Below are positions 7,971 to 15,564 of a stretch of DNA of 49,593 bases, in pieces. The notes below the pieces were generated by a model, which made no database searches, had not been told where the DNA came from, and worked only from the letters and a program-made list of their open reading frames with translations. Each line of letters starts with the position of its first letter. The first letter of the stretch is position 1. Source of the stretch: Bacteroidota bacterium (GTDB taxonomy: Bacteria > Bacteroidota > Bacteroidia > B-17B0 > Aurantibacillaceae); contig JANYEQ010000110.1 in the NCBI GenBank assembly GCA_025363015.1, forward strand, positions 1 to 49,593. Direction: 5' to 3'. Both the position numbers and the translations under genes were made by a program.

Positions 7971-9923
7971 ATGTCAGAATTAGTAGAAGATAAAGCAAAT
8001 TACGGAGCAGATAATATTCAAGTTTTAGAAGGATTAGAAGCGGTTAGAAAACGCCCATCCATGTACATAGGCGATACAGGTTTTAAAGGTCTGCATCATT
8101 TAGTGTATGAAGTGGTAGATAACTCCATTGACGAAGCTTTAGCGGGGCATTGTAAAAACATTACAGTTACAATTTTAGAAAACAATTCCATACGTGTAAA
8201 AGATGATGGACGCGGTATTCCTACTGGCATTCATCCAAAATTAGGTGTTAGTGCTTTAGAAGTAGTAATGACAGTTTTACACGCCGGCGGTAAATTTGAT
8301 AAAGATACTTACAAAGTTTCGGGTGGTTTACATGGTGTGGGCGTAAGTTGCGTAAATGCTTTATCCGACCCTTTAATTGCCGAAGTGCACCGCGATGGTA
8401 AAATCACCATGCAGGAATTTAGAAAAGGGAAGCCAATGTATCCAGCAAAAGAAGTAGGCAATACCACTCAAAGAGGCACTACGGTAACATTTACGCCTGA
8501 CATGAGCATTTTTACAATTGGCGAATATAATTACACCACTCTTGCCAATCGTATGCGCGAACTTTCTTTTTTAAATAAAGGCATTAGCATTACGTTAATT
8601 GACGATCGTCAAAAAGATGAGCAAGGCAATTCCTTTACCGAATTATTTTATAGCGAAGGCGGTTTACGCGAATTTGTAAAATATATTGATGGAGCTAAAG
8701 AAAAATTAATTGATGAGCCTATTTATATTGAAAATAATACGGGTGCTATTCCTGTAGAAGTAGCTATGCTTTATAATAATTCGTTTAGCGAAACTATACA
8801 AAGCTATGTAAACAACATTAACACACATGAAGGCGGAACGCATTTAAGCGGCTTTAGACGCGGTTTAACACGTACTTTAAAAAATTATGCCGATAAAAAC
8901 GGACTTCTTAAAAATGTTAAAATTGAAATTAGTGGCGATGATTTTCGTGAAGGATTAACCGCCGTTATTTCGGTAAAAGTACAGGAGCCACAATTTGAAG
9001 GTCAAACAAAAGGTAAGTTAGGAAATAATGAAGCCATTGGTGCCGTTGACCAAGCCATAAGCGAAGCACTTTCAAATTATTTAGAAGAACATCCTAAACA
9101 AGCGCGTACCATTGTAGATAAAGTAATTTTAGCAGCTACAGCGCGTCTTGCAGCCAAAAAAGCACGTGAATTAGTACAACGTAAAAATGTAATGACAGGT
9201 ACGGGTTTGCCCGGAAAACTGGCTGATTGTGCTAGCGGCGATCCATTTTTATGCGAACTATTTTTAGTAGAGGGTGATAGTGCCGGTGGAACAGCCAAAC
9301 AAGGCCGTAACCGTGAGTTTCAAGCGATATTACCGTTGCGTGGAAAAATTTTAAATGTAGAAAAAGCATTAGAATATAAAATTTACGAAAACCAAGAAAT
9401 TAAAAACATATTTACTGCTTTGGGTGTATTTAGAGGCACCTCGCAAGATGAGCGCGCTTTAAATATTGAAAAATTACGTTATCATAAGGTTGTTATTATG
9501 TGTGATGCCGATGTGGATGGTTCGCATATTACAACTTTAATTTTAACATTCTTTTTCCGCCACATGAAAGAATTGGTAGAAAAAGGGCATGTTTACATTG
9601 CCGCTCCGCCATTGTATCTTGTTAAAAAAGGTAAAGAACAACGCTACTGCTGGAACGAAGATGATAGAGCTATTGCCGTTAAAGAATTAGGTGGCGAAAA
9701 AACTGATAGTGTAAACATACAACGCTACAAAGGTTTAGGTGAAATGAATGCCGAACAATTGTGGGAAACAACATTAAACCCTGAATACAGAACCTTACGC
9801 CAAGTAACAATTGATAGTGCTGCTGAAGCGGATAGAATATTTAGCATGTTAATGGGCGACGAAGTACCACCACGACGCGAGTTTATTGAAAAAAATGCGA
9901 AGTATGCAAAAGTAGATTTGTAG
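7971..9923 (+). CDS. gyrB: DNA gyrase subunit B
   Basis: ATPase subunit of the type II topoisomerase that introduces negative supercoils, working with GyrA encoded elsewhere. At 650 residues it has the length usual for gyrases without the insert found in E. coli. The GHKL ATPase motifs are intact: VVDNSIDEALAGH, DDGRGIPTGIHP and GGLHGVGVSCVNALS. The transducer domain follows at about 220-390. The TOPRIM domain has its catalytic Glu in LVEGDSAGGTAKQGRN (E434) and the metal-binding DADVDGSHI. The C-terminal RYKGLGEMNAEQLWETT is also present. The ATG is preceded by an AT-rich stretch with a near-consensus -7 (TACATTTA, 7928-7935). It is monocistronic as far as can be seen. Confidence 0.97.
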   Translation: MSELVEDKANYGADNIQVLEGLEAVRKRPSMYIGDTGFKGLHHLVYEVVDNSIDEALAGHCKNITVTILENNSIRVKDDGRGIPTGIHPKLGVSALEVVMTVLHAGGKFDKDTYKVSGGLHGVGVSCVNALSDPLIAEVHRDGKITMQEFRKGKPMYPAKEVGNTTQRGTTVTFTPDMSIFTIGEYNYTTLANRMRELSFLNKGISITLIDDRQKDEQGNSFTELFYSEGGLREFVKYIDGAKEKLIDEPIYIENNTGAIPVEVAMLYNNSFSETIQSYVNNINTHEGGTHLSGFRRGLTRTLKNYADKNGLLKNVKIEISGDDFREGLTAVISVKVQEPQFEGQTKGKLGNNEAIGAVDQAISEALSNYLEEHPKQARTIVDKVILAATARLAAKKARELVQRKNVMTGTGLPGKLADCASGDPFLCELFLVEGDSAGGTAKQGRNREFQAILPLRGKILNVEKALEYKIYENQEIKNIFTALGVFRGTSQDERALNIEKLRYHKVVIMCDADVDGSHITTLILTFFFRHMKELVEKGHVYIAAPPLYLVKKGKEQRYCWNEDDRAIAVKELGGEKTDSVNIQRYKGLGEMNAEQLWETTLNPEYRTLRQVTIDSAAEADRIFSMLMGDEVPPRREFIEKNAKYAKVDL

Positions 9924-9947
9924 TTTTTACAAACTAGTTACTAACTA

Positions 9948-11030
9948 TTACGGAATGATATAATTTATTTGAATGCTTGTGTTTGTTACGCCCTGCGCTA
10001 ATAAACTAAAAGTGGTGTTTGTATTACTAATCCAATCTCCTGAATTTGGTATATTATTGCCATCGTTATCATAAAACGCAGCTAAATAATAAGTACCTGG
10101 GTGCATATAATTAAAACTAAAATTTAAATCAAAAGGCGATAAAGTAACGTACCTCGATCTAGAACTAAAATAGAAAGGATTAATCGTTGATCCTAAAAAC
10201 AAAGGTTGTGTACTAATCACTAAAAAAACTTTTTTTGTTGCAAGGGGTGTAAAACCACTAGCATAAGTGTAGTTGGCGTTTGTAATACCTAAATAAGGTT
10301 GCTGTGCTTCGGGGTAAGGGTCGTTTGCCGGATTACCACTTGTCGAAAAATAAATCGCTTCAAGCTGGCCAGTAAATGTATTTGAAAAATCTTTTGTTTG
10401 CGTTTTTTTAGGAAAACCAAACGAAGCGGTAGTAGGTTTATACGACATAGAATCTTGCAACTTAGCACTCCAAACCATATGTGGCGCCGCATTTGCTAAG
10501 GTATTGTATTTATTAGTGTACGATTTTACGTATAAACTATCGGCAATAAAAATTACTTCAGTATAAGCTCTGCTTTTTCCTTTTATAATTTCACTAAAAC
10601 GGTAAAACGATTTTGTAGTAGTTTCAAAAACGCTATCTGCCAAAAAGTACGAAACACGTTTTGAACCACCAAACGAACCCCCATTTCTAAAGGCTACTTT
10701 ATACGCATTATTATATTTTGCAATAAAAAACGACATAAAAATATCATTTAAGGTATCTAATTCATTTTTAGCCGAAATTTGATTTTCAGAAATAGGTCTA
10801 AAATCAACAATCCATTCAGGGTAGCCACCAAGCATGGTAGTAGAGCTTACAGGGCCATTCCAAATACCTCTAAGTTTTTTTAAAACATTAAATCCAAATG
10901 TAGAATTTAAATCAGCAGTGTTGGCTGGCGTTTCGATTGGCATTTCAGCTGGTGTCGTTTTTTTATCTTTGCAATTACATAAAATGGCAATAATTAAAAC
11001 AAGTACACTAATTATTATTTTTAATTTCAT
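9948..11030 (-). CDS. Putative lipoprotein of unknown function
   Basis: The frame is open back to an ATG at 11123, but the ATG at 11030 is preferred: it begins MKLKIIISVLVLIIAILCNC, a typical lipoprotein signal with Cys18 or Cys20 as the likely lipidated residue, followed by a Lys/Thr/Pro-rich linker. The upstream extension would overlap the divergent promoter region. The 360-residue product has an N-terminal beta-rich part (about 45-190, KLRGIWNGPVSS onward, lipocalin-like in its strand pattern) and a C-terminal Ig-like part (about 240-360) with PGTYYLAAFYDNDGNNIPNS. No family is recognised with confidence. It diverges from the channel-like gene. Confidence 0.7.
   Translation of the reverse strand: MKLKIIISVLVLIIAILCNCKDKKTTPAEMPIETPANTADLNSTFGFNVLKKLRGIWNGPVSSTTMLGGYPEWIVDFRPISENQISAKNELDTLNDIFMSFFIAKYNNAYKVAFRNGGSFGGSKRVSYFLADSVFETTTKSFYRFSEIIKGKSRAYTEVIFIADSLYVKSYTNKYNTLANAAPHMVWSAKLQDSMSYKPTTASFGFPKKTQTKDFSNTFTGQLEAIYFSTSGNPANDPYPEAQQPYLGITNANYTYASGFTPLATKKVFLVISTQPLFLGSTINPFYFSSRSRYVTLSPFDLNFSFNYMHPGTYYLAAFYDNDGNNIPNSGDWISNTNTTFSLLAQGVTNTSIQINYIIP
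10964..10971 (+). promoter_or_regulatory. Possible -7 element for the channel-like gene, inside the lipoprotein gene
   Basis: TATCTTTG followed by C, a perfect TAnnTTTG match on the plus strand, about 160 bp upstream of the ATG at 11131 and within the 5' end of the opposing lipoprotein gene. It could drive the channel-like gene and its downstream glycosyltransferase with a long leader. A chance coding match is an equal possibility. Confidence 0.25.
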
Positions 11031-11120
11031 TACTTTTAAATTACTTAAACAATTAAAGTTAATCATATTTTTTAAAGACAGTATTGCACGTAATAAAAAA
11101 AATGTAATTTTAAAGAGCCT

Positions 11121-11152
11121 CAAACATAAAATGAAAAAACTCCCTCATCAAA
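11121..11152 (-). promoter_or_regulatory. Predicted promoter of the lipoprotein gene
   Basis: The minus strand carries TTTG at 11152-11149 and TATGTTTG at 11128-11121, separated by 20 bp. This fits the Bacteroidota -33/-7 pattern (TTTG, then TAnnTTTG). Transcription would start near 11115, giving a leader of about 85 nt before the ATG at 11030. It overlaps the first codons of the divergent channel-like gene. Confidence 0.45.
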
Positions 11153-11460
11153 AACATTTTTTTAATAAACTATTTAAAAATGCATTGGTAGCTATAATAG
11201 TTATTATACTATCACTATTTATAGGTATTTGGGGCTATATGCACTTTTTTAATTTAGGTTTTGTAGATGGGCTTTATAATGCTAGTATGATTTTAACAGG
11301 TATGGGCCCAGTTGATAAACCCATAAATAATGCCGGAAAAGTATTCGCATCTTTTTACGCTATTTATAGTGGCGTTGCTTTTTTAACAAGTGTTGCCGTT
11401 TTGTTTTCGCCTATTGTACATAGGTTTTTGCATAAATTTAGTTTAGATATTGAAGAGTAA
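11131..11460 (+). CDS. Small two-TM potassium-channel-like protein
   Basis: The start at 11131 is preferred over more upstream in-frame starts because the region before it lies in the divergent promoter and the lipoprotein gene. The 109-residue product has two membrane segments (about 18-39 and 70-92) with a short re-entrant-type loop between them: GFVDGLYNASMILTGMGP. This layout is that of the pore module of two-TM potassium channels, and TGMGP (56-60) occupies the place of the selectivity filter, normally T-V-G-Y-G. There is no regulatory RCK domain; the C-terminus ends soon after TM2 in a His/Arg-rich HRFLHKFSLD. Its stop codon overlaps the ATG of the glycosyltransferase by one base, so translation is probably coupled. 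Actual ion conduction is not established. Confidence 0.65.
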   Translation: MKKLPHQKHFFNKLFKNALVAIIVIILSLFIGIWGYMHFFNLGFVDGLYNASMILTGMGPVDKPINNAGKVFASFYAIYSGVAFLTSVAVLFSPIVHRFLHKFSLDIEE

Positions 11461-12539
11461 TGCCTAAGGTTTTAATACTCTGCGCACATCGCCAAAAACG
11501 CTCGCCTAGCCAACGTTACAGGTTTGAGCAGTATTTGCCTTTTTTACAAAACCATAATTTTACATTTACTTTTTCATATTTATTAAATGAAAAAGACGAT
11601 ATAATTTTTTATGGAAAAGGTAATATAATTTTAAAATTTCTTATTCTTTTAAAATCTATCTTTATTCGTTTAAAAGATGAACGTCGTTTTAAAAATTTTG
11701 ATATTATTTTTATTCAGCGCGAAACCTTATTTATAGGCACTTCTTATTTCGAAAAAAAAGCATTTAAAAGTGGCGCAAAAGTTATTTTTGATTTTGATGA
11801 TAGCATTTGGTTTGCAGATACAAGTCCGCAAAATAAAAAGTGGGAATTTATAAAAAAGCCACAAAAATTTTTTAAATCAGTAACCTATGCGCATACCGTT
11901 ATAGCTGGAAATGCCTATCTACAAAGCAAAGTGCTTCCTTATAATAAAAATACAATTGTAATTCCAACCACGTTAAACACAGCTATTCATGTTTTAAAAC
12001 CCGAATTACGAAATAAAGAGTATGTAACTATTGGCTGGAGTGGTAGTATTAGTACCATAAAACATTTTGAAAATATAGTGCCCGTATTAGTTCAAGTTGC
12101 AAACCTATATAAAAATAAAGTGCATTTTAAAATTATTGGGCAAATAAATTATACCAATAATTTATTAGCTGTTGAAAGTGTAAATTGGAGCGAAGAAACA
12201 GAAGTTAATCAATTAAATACGTTTGATATTGGCATTATGCCTTTGCCAAATAACGAGTGGGCACAAGGTAAGTGTGGCCTAAAAGGCTTATCTTACATGG
12301 CTTGTGGCGTAGCAACAATAATGAGTAATGTGGGAGTTAACGCTACCATTATTCAGCATGGCAATAATGGTTTTTTAGCAAACACAGAAAAAGATTGGTT
12401 AAATTATTTAATTAAATTAATTGATGATAAACAATTACGCCAACAATTAGGAGAAGCTGGTCGCCAAACAGTAATTGATAAATACAGCCTTGATGCAAAC
12501 AAAGATTTATATTTAAATGAGTTTAAACGCTATAAATAA
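11460..12539 (+). CDS. Glycosyltransferase family 4-like protein
   Basis: The 359-residue cytoplasmic protein has a GT-B fold layout. An N-terminal domain starts KVLILCAHRQKRSPSQRYRFEQYLP and includes VIFDFDDSIWFAD near residues 105-120. A C-terminal Rossmann domain begins around GWSGSISTIKHFE. The sugar-nucleotide binding region reads KCGLKGLSYMACGVATIMS (about 272-290), followed by VIDKYSLD near the end. In this subfamily the classical E-x7-E pair is not kept (K-x-G-x-K-x3-S instead). It probably acts in cell-surface polysaccharide or glycolipid synthesis; donor and acceptor cannot be told. The start codon overlaps the stop of the channel-like gene. Confidence 0.85.
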   Translation: MPKVLILCAHRQKRSPSQRYRFEQYLPFLQNHNFTFTFSYLLNEKDDIIFYGKGNIILKFLILLKSIFIRLKDERRFKNFDIIFIQRETLFIGTSYFEKKAFKSGAKVIFDFDDSIWFADTSPQNKKWEFIKKPQKFFKSVTYAHTVIAGNAYLQSKVLPYNKNTIVIPTTLNTAIHVLKPELRNKEYVTIGWSGSISTIKHFENIVPVLVQVANLYKNKVHFKIIGQINYTNNLLAVESVNWSEETEVNQLNTFDIGIMPLPNNEWAQGKCGLKGLSYMACGVATIMSNVGVNATIIQHGNNGFLANTEKDWLNYLIKLIDDKQLRQQLGEAGRQTVIDKYSLDANKDLYLNEFKRYK

Positions 12540-12885
12540 TTATTTTTTAGTGCAACCCGAGCCTCAACAAAGTTGCTTATTGTTTTTGCGCCAATTTATT
12601 TTAAATCATTCGCCAAATTTTACTGAAGAATGGAAGTTTAATTTGCCATTTTATTATTATAATAAAAAATGGTGTTGCTATTTATTTGTGTATAAAAAAA
12701 CACAAAAAATACATGTTGGTTTTATGGATGGAAACAAAATAACACATAAAAAATTGCTGAGTGAAGGTAGAAAGCAACTAAAAGTTTTCCCAATAGATGT
12801 TGAAAAAGATATTGATACTAAAACCTTAACCACCCTTCTAAATTTAGCTATTAAAGTAAAAAAAATGCCAAAACCATCTAAGTAA
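12517..12885 (+). CDS. DUF1801 domain-containing protein
   Basis: The 122-residue protein has a DUF1801 (YdhG-like) fold. FLRQFILNHSPNFTEEWKFNLPFYYYNKKWCCYLFVYKK contains the family's W-K-F/Y-x-x-P-F-Y pattern, followed by a GFMDGNKI segment and a Lys-rich tail. DUF1801 proteins are small cytoplasmic proteins of uncertain role, sometimes linked to iron or stress responses; here nothing narrows it down. The first 23 bases overlap the end of the glycosyltransferase gene in another frame, which suggests translational coupling. No later ATG gives a complete domain. Confidence 0.8.
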   Translation: MSLNAINNYFLVQPEPQQSCLLFLRQFILNHSPNFTEEWKFNLPFYYYNKKWCCYLFVYKKTQKIHVGFMDGNKITHKKLLSEGRKQLKVFPIDVEKDIDTKTLTTLLNLAIKVKKMPKPSK

Positions 12886-13144
12886 TAATTTTTTCGTCTA
12901 TAATAAATAAGCTTTTGTCGATACTTAAAAATTGCTTAAAATATGCTTATAAACAACTTTTTAATTAACTGATAAACAATAACTTAACATTTAATTAACC
13001 TAATTTAAACAGCTTTTTAACAAGCTAAATGCTTAATTTTAACAAAAGTTTTAATACTAATATAATTCTTTCGTCTAAAAAATAAAGTTATTAACAATTT
13101 AATGGTTAACTTTATGCTCCCAATCACTTAAACCTAAAAAAACT

Positions 13145-13582
13145 ATGTTAGACATTTTAAAACACTTTGAAACAAAGTACGGTACACTAAAGAAAAAAGG
13201 TTTACGTATAGAAGGTTTATCTATGATTGATCCTAAGCGTAAAAAACATGCTATAATGGTAAGTAAACCATTTATGTTTGATAACCGCCAGTTACCTAAA
13301 ACGTATGAAGGTATAGATATAAAATCTAAAATTGAAGGTGTGCTTCCTAAAGAGTTTGCTATTAATAAAGATGCCGTTAAAAAAGAATATGTTTGGGCAC
13401 CTATAAAATTTGAAAAATATGTTGATCGTTGTGCCGAAGATATTAAAAAACAATTTGGTAATCCCGATATGACACGACAAGAAATGCTAGATGCATTGGC
13501 ATTTGGTAGCTTTGAAGATCACAAAAAGAAAAGTTTACAATTAATGGCAGAAGGAAAAATTCCGCCATTTAAAATGAATTAG
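13145..13582 (+). CDS. Hypothetical protein (145 aa), single-gene unit
   Basis: A soluble, basic protein without signal peptide or membrane segments. Visible features are an N-terminal helix (LDILKHFETKYGTLKKKG), a central PKEFAINKDAVKKEYVWAP segment and a C-terminal helical part with DMTRQEMLDALAFGSFEDH. No family is recognised. A 259-bp AT-rich gap lies upstream, with a near-consensus -7 (TAACTTTA, about 13107-13114) some 30 bp before the ATG. A strong hairpin terminator follows, so it appears to be transcribed alone. Codon use resembles the neighbours and gives no sign of recent transfer. Confidence 0.75.
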   Translation: MLDILKHFETKYGTLKKKGLRIEGLSMIDPKRKKHAIMVSKPFMFDNRQLPKTYEGIDIKSKIEGVLPKEFAINKDAVKKEYVWAPIKFEKYVDRCAEDIKKQFGNPDMTRQEMLDALAFGSFEDHKKKSLQLMAEGKIPPFKMN

Positions 13583-13655
13583 TTGTTAGTTCTGTTTTAG
13601 AGATAGTAAGCAATCAATTGAATAATTAAGGGTTAAACAATAATTGCTTTGGTTC

Positions 13656-13684
13656 AAAAAAGTCGGTTGGTTACCGACTTTTTT
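13656..13684 (+). terminator. Rho-independent terminator
   Basis: Perfect 12-bp stem (aaaaaagtcggt / accgactttttt) with loop tggtt, ending in a T-run. It lies 73 bases after the stop of the 145-residue protein. The A-run on the 5' side means it could also stop transcription from the other strand. Confidence 0.88.
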
Positions 13685-13748
13685 GTTTTAAGTTAAAGCC
13701 AATTAAAATTTAAATCGTAAATTCATACTTTAAAATTTTATAAATTAT

Positions 13749-14060
13749 ATGGAAGAGATTAATCCCAACCAACCACATTTAGATATTGAATTAAGCGAAG
13801 AAGTTGCCGAAGGCATTTACTCAAACCTTGCTATAATTACACACTCGCAAAGCGAATTTGTAATAGATTTTATTAAAATTATGCCAGGTGTACCTAAAGC
13901 CCGCGTTAAATCGCGCATACTTTTAACGCCGCAACATGCCAAGCGTTTAGTAAAAGCATTAGCTGAAAATATTCAAAAATTTGAACAACTAAATGGCAAA
14001 ATTAAAGAAGTAGATAATGGCTTTCCGATGAATTTTGGAGGCCCAACAGCACAAGCATAA
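13749..14060 (+). CDS. DUF3467 domain-containing protein
   Basis: The 103-residue protein matches the DUF3467 family: NQPHLDIELSEEVAEGIYSN at the start, AIITHSQSEFVIDFIKIMPG in the middle, then RVKSRILLTPQHAKRLVKAL and a helical tail (IQKFEQLNGKI). The family is common in Bacteroidota as a small cytoplasmic protein of unknown function. It lies between a terminator upstream and a 20-bp palindrome downstream, so it may form its own unit or be read through into the helicase gene 85 bp further on. Confidence 0.88.
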   Translation: MEEINPNQPHLDIELSEEVAEGIYSNLAIITHSQSEFVIDFIKIMPGVPKARVKSRILLTPQHAKRLVKALAENIQKFEQLNGKIKEVDNGFPMNFGGPTAQA

Positions 14061-14086
14061 GTAAATGTTAAATTAGAAATGTTGAA

Positions 14087-14106
14087 TTATAAATAGCTAT
14101 TTATAA
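14087..14106. repeat. Perfect 20-bp palindrome before the helicase gene
   Basis: ttataaatag is followed directly by its reverse complement ctatttataa, giving a perfect 20-bp palindrome in the gap between the DUF3467 and DEAD-box genes. It is followed at about 14112-14149 by imperfect direct repeats of a taattta-type unit reaching the helicase start. It could be an operator for a dimeric regulator or part of an mRNA structure. All-AT composition makes a chance origin possible. Confidence 0.4.
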
Positions 14107-14145
14107 CATTACCTAATTTATAATTTACAATTTATAATTTATAAT

Positions 14146-15480
14146 TTGTTTAATATGACCTTCCAAGACCTAACTTTAACCAAACCCTTATTGAGGGCAA
14201 TTACCGATTTAGGTTTTACAACGCCTACACCCATTCAAATAAAAGCCTACCCAGCCGTAATGAGTGGTAAAGATACCATTGCCATTGCACAAACTGGTAC
14301 AGGTAAAACATTTGCATATTTAATACCCATTATTAGGCAACTAACTTTTTCTGAAAATCGCCACCCTCGTATTTTAATTGTTGTGCCCACGCGCGAATTA
14401 GTGGTACAAGTAGTAAACGAAATTAATAAATTAACAACCTATGTTACCGTTAGAGTTGGCGGCATATATGGTGGTGCCAACATTAATCCGCAAAAGCAAT
14501 TAGTATATAACGGCTTAGATATTTTAGTAGCAACACCAGGTCGATTGATGGATATGATTTTAGATAGAACATTACAATTAAAAGATATTCAAAAATTAGT
14601 GTTAGATGAAGTGGATGAACTTTTAAGCTTAGGCTTTAGAACGCAACTAGTTCAACTCATGGAAAAATTACCTGCTAAACGTCAAAACCTTTTGTTTTCG
14701 GCTACTTTAGACGAAGAAGTTGAAAAAATAATTGAAACCTATTTTATTACACCACAGTATTTAGAATTAATTGCCCGCGGCACACCGCTTGATAAAATTG
14801 CACAAAGTCTTTATTTTGTTCCTAATTTTTATACCAAAGTAAATTTACTTGAACATTTAGTATTAAATAATACAGCCTTAAAAAAAGTATTGGTGTTTTG
14901 TAAAAATAAAAATATGGCTAACGATTTATTTAAAGAATTAGAGCCAGTTTTAAAAAACGAAATTGCCATTATACACTCAAATAAAACGCAACCACAGCGC
15001 TTTGCAGCTTTACAAGATTTTGAAAAAGGAATATCGCGCGTGCTAATTGCTACTGATGTTATAGCCCGTGGTTTAGATATTGCTGAAGTAACACATGTTA
15101 TCAATTTTGATACACCACAAAGCCCCGAAGATTATATTCATCGAATTGGTAGAACGGGTAGGGCCGATAAAATTGGCGCAAGTATTACCTTTGTTAGTGA
15201 AGTGGAAAAACAATTTCAAAAAGCAATTGAGTTGCTTATGAATAAAAAAATAAAAGCAACACCTTTACCAAAAGCCGTTGAAATATCTGACGTATTAACG
15301 GCTGATGAAAAACCAGTAAAACGAGATAAAAATCTTAAAAAAATACCCAAATTAGAAGTAAAAACAGGCGCTTTTCATGAAAAGAAAGCAAAAAATAGTA
15401 AAGTACAATTGGGTGGCCAACGCAGGCAAGAGCGTATGCGCCGAAAAGATGAATTATATAAAAAAAATAGAGGAATTTAA
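14146..15480 (+). CDS. DEAD-box family ATP-dependent RNA helicase
   Basis: A cytoplasmic RNA helicase of 444 residues (441 if the second ATG at 14155 is used). The Q-motif region (FTTPTPIQIKAYPAVMSG), motif I AQTGTGKT, motif Ia PTRELV, motif Ib ATPGRL, motif II, motif III SAT, then RVLIATDVIARGLDI and motif VI HRIGRTGRA are all present. Motif II reads D154-E-V-D instead of D-E-A-D; the two metal- and water-binding acidic residues are kept. The tail after about residue 365 is short and strongly basic (Lys/Arg-rich, QLGGQRRQERMRRKDELYKK), probably an RNA contact. Such enzymes act in ribosome assembly or RNA turnover, often at low temperature; the specific role is unknown. Confidence 0.93.
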   Translation: MFNMTFQDLTLTKPLLRAITDLGFTTPTPIQIKAYPAVMSGKDTIAIAQTGTGKTFAYLIPIIRQLTFSENRHPRILIVVPTRELVVQVVNEINKLTTYVTVRVGGIYGGANINPQKQLVYNGLDILVATPGRLMDMILDRTLQLKDIQKLVLDEVDELLSLGFRTQLVQLMEKLPAKRQNLLFSATLDEEVEKIIETYFITPQYLELIARGTPLDKIAQSLYFVPNFYTKVNLLEHLVLNNTALKKVLVFCKNKNMANDLFKELEPVLKNEIAIIHSNKTQPQRFAALQDFEKGISRVLIATDVIARGLDIAEVTHVINFDTPQSPEDYIHRIGRTGRADKIGASITFVSEVEKQFQKAIELLMNKKIKATPLPKAVEISDVLTADEKPVKRDKNLKKIPKLEVKTGAFHEKKAKNSKVQLGGQRRQERMRRKDELYKKNRGI

Positions 15481-15564
15481 TTTTGGTATACACGAATCTA
15501 AATGCATAATCTTGTTTTTAAAGCCATAATTTACTAAATTTGGAATAGTTAATTACTAAGCAGT

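Noticed and set aside
11031-11123. 31-residue N-terminal extension of the lipoprotein
   Set aside because: The ATG at 11030 gives a clean lipoprotein signal. The longer version would bury this signal and overlap the predicted promoter.
10834-11130. Upstream extension of the channel-like protein
   Set aside because: The extension runs antisense through the lipoprotein gene and the divergent promoter region. The product from 11131 already has the complete two-helix layout.
12892-13087. Two ttcgtct-aa-aaataa-like sequences flanking the gap before the 145-residue protein
   Set aside because: Only about 18 imperfect AT-rich bases match, about 180 bp apart. Nothing else supports a repeat or mobile element.
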